Source: JAVBRU01 sp031547595 (GTDB taxonomy: Bacteria > Bacillota > Clostridia > Christensenellales > Aristaeellaceae). From it: DNA of 12,531 nt. The notes under the pieces were generated by a model. The model ran no database searches, was not told the DNA's origin, and was given only the letters and a program-made list of their open reading frames with translations. Below are positions 7,538 through 12,515 of the stretch, piece after piece. The first letter of the stretch is position 1, and the number at the start of each line of letters is the position of its first letter. The DNA lies in assembly GCA_031547595.1 (NCBI GenBank), contig JAVBRU010000027.1, forward strand, positions 1 through 12,531, in the 5' to 3' direction. The position numbers were made by a program, and so were the translations under genes.

Positions 7538-9142
7538 TTACAGCTGCGGACCGGCGGCAACAAGTGCCTTGCCGGCATCGTTTCCGGTGAACTTTACAAA
7601 GTTTTTCACAAAGCGGGATGCCAAATCTTGTGCTTTGGTTTCCCATTCGGTGGGATCGGCATAGGTGTCGCGAGGATCCAGAATCTTGGAATCAACGCCG
7701 GGAAGCATGGTGGGCACTTCCAGATCGAAGTAAGCAACCTTCTTGGTCGGGGCGTTCAGGATATCGCCACTCAGGATCGCGTCGATGATGCCGCGGGTAT
7801 CCTTAATGGAAATACGCTTGCCGGAACCATTCCAACCTGTGTTGACCATATAGGCCTTCGCACCGCTCTTTTCCATCTTCTTGACCAGTTCTTCTGCATA
7901 CTTGGTCGGGTGCAGTTCCAGGAACGGCTGACCAAAGCAGGAGGAGAAGGTGGGGGTCGGCTCGGTGATGCCGCGCTCGGTGCCCGCAAGTTTCGAGGTG
8001 AAGCCGGAGAGGAAGTAGTACTTTGCCTGATCAGGTGTCAAGATGGAAACGGGGGGCAGTACGCCAAACGCGTCAGCAGACAGGAAGATAACGTGCTTAG
8101 CATCGGGACCTGCAGAAACGGGCTTCACGATCTTTTCGATGTGGTCAATCGGGTAGGAGACACGGGTGTTTTCGGTAACGGAGTCGTCATCAAAATCGAT
8201 GGTACCGTCCTGCGCAACCGTAACGTTTTCCAAGAGAGCATCGCGGCGGATCGCGCGATAGATGTCGGGCTCGGAATCCTTGTCAAGGTTAATAACCTTG
8301 GCGTAGCAGCCACCTTCAAAGTTGAACACACCGTTGTCATCCCAGCCATGCTCGTCATCGCCGATCAGCAAACGCTTCGGGTCGGTGGACAGGGTGGTCT
8401 TACCGGTGCCGGAAAGGCCAAAGAACAAAGCGGTGTTCTTGTTATCCATATCGGTGTTGGCTGAGCAGTGCATCGAAGCGATGCCACGCAGCGGCAGGTA
8501 GTAGTTCATCATGGAGAAGATACCCTTCTTCATTTCTCCGCCGTACCATGTATTGATGATAACGGATTCGCGCTCGGTCAGGTTGAACACGACTGCGGTT
8601 TCGGAGTTGAGGCCCAGTTCCTTGTAGTTCTCAACCTTTGCCTTGGAGGCGTTGTAAACCACAAAGTCCGGCTCAAAGTTCTTGAGTTCTTCTTCGGTTG
8701 GCTTAATAAACATGTTGGTAACGAAGTGTGCCTGCCATGCAACTTCCATGATGAAGCGGATTGCCATGCGGGTATCGGCATTGGTGCCGCAGAAGGCATC
8801 AACAACAAAGAGTTTCTTTTCGGAAAGCTCTTCCATGGCGATATTCTTTAATGTTTTCCATGCTTCAGTGGTCACAGGCTTGTTATCGTTTGAGAATTCT
8901 TTGGAGGTCCACCACACGGTATCCTTTGTGGTTTCATCCATGACAATGAACTTGTCTTTAGGGGAACGGCCGGTGTAGATGCCGGTCATGACGTTGACCG
9001 CGCCCAGCTCGCTGACTTGACCTTTTTCAAAGCCCTCCAGATCGGGCTTTGTCTCTTCCACGAACAGCGTATCGTAAGAAGGGTTGTGTACGATTTCTGT
9101 GGTTCCTTTGATCCCATACTGATTGAGCTTGAGTTCTGTCAT
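7538..9142 (-). CDS. pckA: Phosphoenolpyruvate carboxykinase (ATP)
   Basis: Converts oxaloacetate plus ATP to phosphoenolpyruvate, CO2 and ADP. It supports gluconeogenesis, and in many anaerobes runs in the carboxylating direction to make oxaloacetate with ATP gain. The protein has 534 residues, the usual length. Visible sites: Arg59 in TGRSPKDKF, the PEPCK segment CGTNADTR (118-125), Mn ligands Lys206, His225 and Asp262, P-loop GLSGTGKTT (242-250) with Lys248, the kinase-2 motif DDEHGWDD (262-269), and NTGWNGSGKR (434-443). I chose the ATG at 9142, preceded by AAAGAGG. A longer frame reaches 9271, but those 43 residues are unlike the family and run across the promoter. It is monocistronic and convergent to the rsmB-rsmA operon. 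Confidence 0.97.
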   Translation of the reverse strand: MTELKLNQYGIKGTTEIVHNPSYDTLFVEETKPDLEGFEKGQVSELGAVNVMTGIYTGRSPKDKFIVMDETTKDTVWWTSKEFSNDNKPVTTEAWKTLKNIAMEELSEKKLFVVDAFCGTNADTRMAIRFIMEVAWQAHFVTNMFIKPTEEELKNFEPDFVVYNASKAKVENYKELGLNSETAVVFNLTERESVIINTWYGGEMKKGIFSMMNYYLPLRGIASMHCSANTDMDNKNTALFFGLSGTGKTTLSTDPKRLLIGDDEHGWDDNGVFNFEGGCYAKVINLDKDSEPDIYRAIRRDALLENVTVAQDGTIDFDDDSVTENTRVSYPIDHIEKIVKPVSAGPDAKHVIFLSADAFGVLPPVSILTPDQAKYYFLSGFTSKLAGTERGITEPTPTFSSCFGQPFLELHPTKYAEELVKKMEKSGAKAYMVNTGWNGSGKRISIKDTRGIIDAILSGDILNAPTKKVAYFDLEVPTMLPGVDSKILDPRDTYADPTEWETKAQDLASRFVKNFVKFTGNDAGKALVAAGPQL

Positions 9143-9242
9143 TTTGTCTATAACCTCTTTTTTTAGAAATGTTGCATGGGGTGCTTCACCACAGGGCTGC
9201 AATGCAGTGCTTGCAAAAATGTGGCTTATTGCCCCAAATAAC

Positions 9243-9271
9243 ATTGTAGAATAGGTTTTGTAAAAAATCAA
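9243..9271 (-). promoter_or_regulatory. Sigma-A-type promoter of pckA
   Basis: On the - strand, TTGATT (9271-9266) and TACAAT (9248-9243) are separated by exactly 17 bp. The expected start is near 9236, giving a leader of about 94 nt before the ATG at 9142. The leader contains short inverted repeats (CTGCATTGCAG, GGTG-AAG-CACC) enclosed by TTGCA/TGCAA. I see no clear cre (CcpA) site. Confidence 0.75.
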
Positions 9272-9335
9272 GCAATTTCGGAACTTTTCACAAACTTTTA
9301 ATAATCTAAAAAAGAAATGCAGGCGCAGGTATTAT

Positions 9336-9385
9336 ATATTGGCGGTAAACTAATGATTGACATATTGGCGGTAGTTAATTATAAT
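9336..9385 (+). promoter_or_regulatory. Promoter and operator-like direct repeats of RHH gene 1
   Basis: A consensus promoter, TTGACA (9357-9362) and TATAAT (9380-9385), with a 17-bp spacer; the start is expected near 9392. A 12-bp direct repeat, ATATTGGCGGTA, occurs at 9336-9347 and 9362-9373, 26 bp apart. One copy is upstream of the -35 and one is inside the spacer. A weaker match (ATTGCTGGCA) overlaps the expected start. RHH proteins commonly bind such tandem half-sites, so autorepression is likely but inferred. Confidence 0.8.
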
Positions 9386-9413
9386 GTGATTGCTGGCAAA
9401 GAGGGAGGTGAAC

Positions 9414-9584
9414 ATGCCACAAAAGAGGCGAGGGCGTCCCGTATCGGAAAACCCTAAAACATTGCGGGTGGATGTGCGGCTTACAGAAGATGAACTGCGC
9501 TTGCTGGATGAATACTGCAAGCTGAAAGGTGTATCACGCCCACAGGGTTTACGGGATGGGATTCTCGTTCTTAGTAAAAAATAA
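9414..9584 (+). CDS. Small ribbon-helix-helix (CopG/Arc-like) DNA-binding protein 1
   Basis: A 56-residue protein with the layout of a ribbon-helix-helix regulator: a basic N-terminal GRP segment, a beta strand LRVDVRL (17-23) that would contact DNA as a dimer, helix A (about 25-39), a turn GVS, and helix B (about 41-52). The likely role is DNA binding, perhaps repression of its own strong promoter. The ATG at 9414 has GGGAGGTG at 9402-9409 and lies about 22 nt after the predicted transcription start. An in-frame TTG at 9390 lies too close to the transcription start and has no room for a binding site. It is a paralogue of the next gene (shared ENPK, LRV.V, L..LD and R.GI positions). Family assignment is good; target and biological role are unknown. 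It could also be an orphan antitoxin-like protein. Confidence 0.8.
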   Translation: MPQKRRGRPVSENPKTLRVDVRLTEDELRLLDEYCKLKGVSRPQGLRDGILVLSKK

Positions 9585-9585
9585 A

Positions 9586-9626
9586 GAGAAGTGGCGTTCG
9601 CTGGCAAACGAATTACGCCACTTCTC
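9586..9626 (+). repeat. Stop-proximal stem-loop after RHH gene 1
   Basis: A perfect 12-bp stem, GAGAAGTGGCGT (9586-9597) with its complement at 9615-9626, begins 1 nt after the stop codon. The loop can pair further (TTCG with CGAA). No T-run follows, so it is not a standard terminator. A homologous stem-loop follows RHH gene 2, with a compensatory C-G to T-A change. Confidence 0.85.
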
Positions 9627-9652
9627 CACCGACAAATGCCCTAAGGCAAATG

Positions 9653-9680
9653 CAGCGTAAATATTATAGCATGCGCTGCA
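9653..9680 (+). repeat. 28-bp palindromic element, copy 1
   Basis: Identical over 28 bp to 10067-10094. The ends CAGCG and CGCTG are inverted repeats around an AT-rich centre containing AAATATTATAGCA. In this copy the stem extends to 9 bp (AATGCAGCG 9649-9657 with 9674-9682). The flanks of the two copies are also recognisably related. The T/C-rich trailer could give weak termination, but the conserved loop sequence argues for another or an additional role. Confidence 0.85.
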
Positions 9681-9681
9681 T

Positions 9682-9713
9682 TCCCTTTTCAAGCATTTGA
9701 AAAAGAAAAGGGA
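9682..9713 (+). repeat. Inverted repeat after palindromic element, copy 1
   Basis: TCCCTTTTC (9682-9690) pairs with GAAAAGGGA (9705-9713) around a 14-nt loop that contains AAGCATT. The equivalent position after copy 2 has a weaker pair, CTTTCTT (10095-10101) with AAGAAAG (10133-10139). It appears to be a third conserved part of the 3' block of each module. Confidence 0.6.
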
Positions 9714-9755
9714 CCCTACTGAAAACAGGATAGAAATCAAACTTCTATATACCTA

Positions 9756-9800
9756 TTGACAACTTGTAGCAACAAGATTATAATGAACTCGTTGCTACAA
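9756..9800 (+). promoter_or_regulatory. Promoter with 10-bp inverted-repeat operator for RHH gene 2
   Basis: TTGACA (9756-9761) and TATAAT (9779-9784) with a 17-bp spacer; the start is expected near 9791. A perfect inverted repeat, TTGTAGCAAC (9764-9773) and GTTGCTACAA (9791-9800), brackets the -10 box. One arm is in the spacer and one at the start site. The layout mirrors the promoter of RHH gene 1 and suggests an autorepressor site. Confidence 0.82.
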
Positions 9801-9815
9801 ATAGGAGGTGATTAT

Positions 9816-9998
9816 TTGGTAGCAAGGCTGAAGCCGGGGCCGCATCCAGAGAATCCGAAAGATACTATGTTGCGGGTAAGGGTTGATAAGATTACGTTGG
9901 CCAAGCTAGATGATGTAGTAAAAAAACTCAACTCCAACCGTTCGGAAATCATCAGGCAAGGGATCGATTTGATGGATGAAAAGCTCCAAAAAAAATAA
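9816..9998 (+). CDS. Small ribbon-helix-helix (CopG/Arc-like) DNA-binding protein 2
   Basis: A 60-residue paralogue of RHH gene 1. It has a basic/proline-rich N-terminus with ENPK (11-14 region), a beta strand MLRVRVD (18-24), helix A (about 27-39), turn NSN and helix B beginning RSEIIRQGI (42-50), then a lysine-rich end. The RSE..RQGI segment is typical of CopG-like proteins. I start it at the TTG at 9816, because AGGAGG (9803-9808) sits 7 nt upstream. The longer in-frame starts at 9756 and 9783 lie within the promoter and upstream of the expected transcript start. Probably an autoregulator of its own promoter; any other targets are unknown. Confidence 0.8.
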   Translation: MVARLKPGPHPENPKDTMLRVRVDKITLAKLDDVVKKLNSNRSEIIRQGIDLMDEKLQKK

Positions 9999-10000
9999 GA

Positions 10001-10039
10001 GGAAGTGGTGTCTTTCTTTGCGGGATACTCACCACTTCC
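10001..10039 (+). repeat. Stop-proximal stem-loop after RHH gene 2
   Basis: A perfect 10-bp stem, GGAAGTGGTG (10001-10010) with CACCACTTCC (10030-10039), begins 2 nt after the stop codon around a 19-nt loop. It corresponds to the stem after RHH gene 1. The T-A pair here replaces the C-G pair there, so pairing is preserved despite divergence. The loops are not similar. Confidence 0.85.
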
Positions 10040-10066
10040 AATACCAGCAACTGCCAAAGACAGCTA

Positions 10067-10094
10067 CAGCGTAAATATTATAGCATGCGCTGCA
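10067..10094 (+). repeat. 28-bp palindromic element, copy 2
   Basis: Second exact copy of the element at 9653-9680, 414 bp away and in the same orientation. The stem is limited to 5 bp (CAGCG with CGCTG) because the next base pair is a mismatch here. Identity is therefore higher in the 28-bp core than in the flanking stem. This suggests that the sequence itself, not only the hairpin, is conserved or recently copied. Confidence 0.85.
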
Positions 10095-10149
10095 CTTTCT
10101 TTCAAGCATTGCTTATTAAACCACATTGAAACAAGAAAGGGATTACTAT

Positions 10150-10443
10150 ATGCGAAGTGTTATTGAAGAATTATTCTTTGGCAGGATCAATCCATACGTG
10201 AAAATCTACGGACAGGATACACCCTTCATGCAGGCCGCAAAGCTGAAAGCCAGGCATCTGGACAGCCTGATGGCCATGCTGAATGAAACGGGGAAGGAAA
10301 CGTTTGAAAAATACTGTGACGCGCAAGGTGAAATGGAAGAAATCATTGAGTACGACATGTTTACCTACGGGCTGAAATTTGGCACCATGCTGATGGCAGA
10401 AGTATTCATGCATAATAGCGAGATCATTCACGAAGAAAGGTAA
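10150..10443 (+). CDS. Small protein resembling the DUF6809 family
   Basis: A 97-residue acidic, probably all-helical cytoplasmic protein with no signal peptide or membrane segment. The opening EELFFGRINPY, the middle ETFEKYCDAQGEM and the C-terminal FTYGLKFGTMLMAEVF match my memory of DUF6809, a family of unknown function common in Clostridia and often found in accessory DNA. I could not check this by search. The ATG at 10150 has AGAAAGGG (10135-10142) as its ribosome binding site; an in-frame TTG at 10126 has no suitable site. It follows the second palindromic element. I see no convincing promoter of its own, so it may be read through from RHH gene 2. A strong terminator follows. Function unknown. 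Confidence 0.72.
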   Translation: MRSVIEELFFGRINPYVKIYGQDTPFMQAAKLKARHLDSLMAMLNETGKETFEKYCDAQGEMEEIIEYDMFTYGLKFGTMLMAEVFMHNSEIIHEER

Positions 10444-10466
10444 TTCATTATCTCATAAAAGATAAC

Positions 10467-10524
10467 AAAAAGGCTGGGCTGACCGGGGGAATGCTTGCAT
10501 TCCGTGGGTCAGCCCAGCCTTTTT
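10467..10524. terminator. Long nested bidirectional terminator
   Basis: A perfect 18-bp stem pairs AAAAAGGCTGGGCTGACC (10467-10484) with 10507-10524, giving a run of five U after the GC core on either strand. The 22-nt loop contains a second hairpin, GGAATGC-TT-GCATTCC. It lies between the convergent DUF6809-like gene and sigH and can end transcripts from both sides. Confidence 0.92.
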
Positions 10525-10573
10525 CCACCCGCGCAATCACTCAATCATCATGAATGAATACAGAAGTGAGGTC

Positions 10574-10616
10574 AAGGGGAATGATTCCCCTTGCGGGGTC
10601 TGGGGCAGAGCCCCAG
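10574..10616. repeat. REP-like double palindrome downstream of sigH
   Basis: Two adjacent hairpins: AAGGGGAAT-G-ATTCCCCTT (10574-10592) and CTGGGGC-AGA-GCCCCAG (10600-10616). The second type, a GGGGTCTGGGG...CCCCAG palindrome, resembles intergenic palindromes that I recall as frequent in GC-rich Clostridia genomes. It may act as a transcript-end or REP-type repeat. Multicopy status cannot be seen from this window. Confidence 0.65.
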
Positions 10617-10637
10617 CGTTCTTACTCCGTACCGTTC

Positions 10638-11303
10638 TTACTTCCCCGGCGGGTTGCTCCCGTTATCCTCCAGGAACTTGAACACCTTGCGTTTGATGCG
10701 CTGCAGGGCGTTATCGATGGATTTGACATGCCGGCCAAGAAGCTCTGCAATCTCCTGATAGCTCTTGCCATCGAGGAACGCGGCCAGCACCTGCTGTTCA
10801 AGCTCGGACAGCAGCTGGTCGATCTTGGTTTGGATGTGGCCAAAGTCTTCCTGGCTGATGTAGAGATCCTCGGGATTGGTAACGCGGCCCTCGATCACAT
10901 CCAGCAGCGTGCGGTCGGATTCCTCATCATAGAGGGGTTTGTTGAGCGATACATAGCTGTTGAGCGGGAAATGCTTTTGCCGCGTGGCGGTTTTAATGGC
11001 GGTGATGATCTGGCGCTTGACGCAAAGCTCCGCAAAGGCGCGAAAGGAAGTAAGCCGTGCGGGCTTGAAATCCCGGATGGCTTTGTACAGGCCAATCATG
11101 CCTTCCTGCACAATGTCCTCGTGGTCGGCACCAATCAGAAAATAGCTGCGGGCTTTGGAACGCACAAAGTTCTTATATTTGTCCAGCAGGAAGGCAAGCG
11201 CCTGACCATCGCCTGACTGCGCCAGCGCGACAACCTCCTCGTCCGTCATGGACAAGAAGGCCTCGTATTCCTGCGCATCGTCAAAGAGGGAAGGATCAGT
11301 CAT
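10638..11303 (-). CDS. sigH: RNA polymerase sigma factor SigH (Spo0H type)
   Basis: Sigma-70 family factor that in Bacillus directs early stationary-phase and sporulation genes, and in non-sporulating relatives stress or competence genes. The protein has 221 residues, close to the usual 218. Region 2 (about 38-108) contains DIVQEGMIGLYKAIRDF and the strongly SigH-like RQIITAIKTATRQKH (97-111), followed by LNSYVSLNKPL (114-124). Region 4 (about 160-212) ends in the helix-turn-helix with SYQEIAELLGRHVKSIDNA. I chose the ATG at 11303, because GGAGG (11313-11309) is 5 nt upstream; the GTG at 11309 overlaps that site. It lies 24 nt after rlmB and is probably co-transcribed with it. The yacP/rae1 gene usual between them is missing. 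Confidence 0.95.
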   Translation of the reverse strand: MTDPSLFDDAQEYEAFLSMTDEEVVALAQSGDGQALAFLLDKYKNFVRSKARSYFLIGADHEDIVQEGMIGLYKAIRDFKPARLTSFRAFAELCVKRQIITAIKTATRQKHFPLNSYVSLNKPLYDEESDRTLLDVIEGRVTNPEDLYISQEDFGHIQTKIDQLLSELEQQVLAAFLDGKSYQEIAELLGRHVKSIDNALQRIKRKVFKFLEDNGSNPPGK

Positions 11304-11327
11304 AAGCACCTCCGAGTAGTAGATAAT

Positions 11328-12515
11328 TTAGCGGCCAGACATCACGGCGTACATCAATACGCCAGCCGCGACGGATGCGTTGAGCGAGCCTACGCCGCCG
11401 CGCATGGGCAGCGTGACGCGGTAATCGCAATTGTCCAGCACCAGGCGGGAAATTCCCTCGCCTTCCGCACCCACCACCAGCGCCACGGCACCGGAGAAGT
11501 TGACTTTGCGGAAGTCTTCGCCCTGCATGTCGGCGGCATAAATCCAGATGTTCTGGGCTTTCAGCTCTTCCAATGTGCGGGTGAGGTTGGTGACGCGTGC
11601 GACCTTGACGGTCTCAATCGCGCCTGCGGAGGCCTTGACGGCGGCAGGGGTGAGGCCAACGGCGCGGCGCTCGGGCACGATGACGCCATGTGCACCCACG
11701 CATGCGGCGGAGCGGATGACGGCACCGAGGTTGTGCGGATCGGTCACGCCATCGAGGATGACCAGGAAGGGTGCTTCGCCCTTTTCCTTGGCATCGGCTA
11801 GCATATCGTCCACATCATAATAGCGGTAGGCAGAGGCAAAGGCCAGCATGCCCTGGTGGTTGTGGGTGATTTCGTCCAGACGCGTGCGCTCCACCACCTG
11901 CACGGGGACGTGCTTTTCGCGCGCCATGGCGATGATCTCTTTGGCGGAGCCGGACAGATCACCTCTGGCAACCAGCATCTTTTCGATGTCGCGGCCAGCC
12001 TTCAGCGCTTCGCGGATGGGGTTGCGGCCGGAGAGCAGATTTTCGGGCGGGCCGTCGAACAAACGGGTATCGTCCGTATCATACACAGGGCGCGCGGGAG
12101 CTGGCTGGCTCACGGGCGGGGCGAAGCTGCGGGCATCGCGCTCTACGGCAGGCTTGCTGTCAAAGGTGCGCTCGGCCTGGGGCCTGCCGCCAGCAGGGCG
12201 GCCATACTGAGGCTTGTCGCCTGCGGGACGGCCGTAGGGGCGTTCGCCCTGGGGTTTATTTCCGTAGGGGCGGTCGCCCTGGGGTTTGTTTCCATAGGGG
12301 CGGTCGCCCTGGGGTTTATTGCCGTAGGGGCGGTCGCCCTGGGGCTTGTTTCCATAGGGGCGGTCGCCCTGGGGCTTGTTGCCGTAGGGCCGGTCGCCCT
12401 GTGCGCCGGAAGTGCTCTTACGATAACGCGCACCTTCGTCTTCCCAGCTGCTGTGAGAGTTCAGATGATCTGCGCGGGTGGTTTTCTTGGGTTTCGCGTC
12501 CTTGTAGAATGCCAT
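11328..12515 (-). CDS. rlmB: 23S rRNA G2251 2'-O-methyltransferase RlmB (TrmH/SpoU family) with repeat-rich N-terminal tail
   Basis: Methylates the ribose of G2251 in the peptidyl-transferase P loop of 23S rRNA; it belongs to the knotted SPOUT enzymes. The protein has 395 residues against about 245-250 for typical members. The extra length is an N-terminal Gly/Pro/Arg/Lys/Gln-rich tail (1-155) with five perfect GDRPYGNKPQ repeats (40-89) and looser repeats to about 113. The substrate-binding domain starts at ENLLSGRNPIREAL (158-171). SPOUT motif 1 is DGVTDPHNLGAVIRSA (255-270), motif 2 VVGAEGEGIS (347-356) and motif 3 GSLNASVAAG (376-385), all intact. The ATG at 12515 has AAAGGAG upstream. 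Family is certain; the exact methylated base is inferred. The promoter and upstream genes lie beyond the window. Confidence 0.93.
   Translation of the reverse strand: MAFYKDAKPKKTTRADHLNSHSSWEDEGARYRKSTSGAQGDRPYGNKPQGDRPYGNKPQGDRPYGNKPQGDRPYGNKPQGDRPYGNKPQGERPYGRPAGDKPQYGRPAGGRPQAERTFDSKPAVERDARSFAPPVSQPAPARPVYDTDDTRLFDGPPENLLSGRNPIREALKAGRDIEKMLVARGDLSGSAKEIIAMAREKHVPVQVVERTRLDEITHNHQGMLAFASAYRYYDVDDMLADAKEKGEAPFLVILDGVTDPHNLGAVIRSAACVGAHGVIVPERRAVGLTPAAVKASAGAIETVKVARVTNLTRTLEELKAQNIWIYAADMQGEDFRKVNFSGAVALVVGAEGEGISRLVLDNCDYRVTLPMRGGVGSLNASVAAGVLMYAVMSGR
12249..12398 (-). repeat. 30-bp tandem repeat encoding 10-residue units in RlmB tail
   Basis: Five 30-bp units encode exactly the same decapeptide GDRPYGNKPQ. 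The DNA units differ at synonymous positions (CGG/CGC, TAC/TAT, GGC/GGA, AAC/AAT, AAG/AAA). The peptide is therefore conserved while silent sites have drifted, which points to selection on the protein rather than only a very recent slippage event. Confidence 0.93.

Noticed and set aside
7529..8464. 311-residue open frame antisense to pckA (and others at 926-1555, 1578-2564, 3715-4719, 6150-7283)
   Set aside because: They lie opposite strongly recognised genes, have no family motifs or ribosome binding sites, and are expected in GC-rich DNA.
9653..9680. Rolling-circle replication nick site (TAATATTAC-like loop)
   Set aside because: The AT-rich loop only loosely resembles such sites, and there is no Rep or relaxase gene here.
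9549..9740. 63-residue minus-strand frame across the hairpins downstream of RHH gene 1
   Set aside because: It runs through the palindromes, has no ribosome binding site or promoter, and no homologous frame exists at the second module.
9756..9815. N-terminal extension of RHH gene 2 starting at TTG 9756 or ATG 9783
   Set aside because: The TTG is the -35 box itself and the ATG overlaps the -10 box; both are upstream of the expected transcript start, and a strong AGGAGG precedes TTG 9816.
9586..10094. Integron attC sites after the small genes
   Set aside because: The gene-plus-palindrome layout is suggestive, but I see no GTTRRRY/RYYYAAC core sites and no integrase in the window.
9414..10443. 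Toxin-antitoxin operon (RHH antitoxin plus small toxin)
   Set aside because: Neither RHH protein has the C-terminal toxin-binding extension, each has its own promoter, and the 97-residue protein has no recognisable toxin motif.
12249..12398. CRISPR-like short repeats
   Set aside because: The 30-bp units are contiguous without spacers and keep the rlmB reading frame, so they are a coding tandem repeat.
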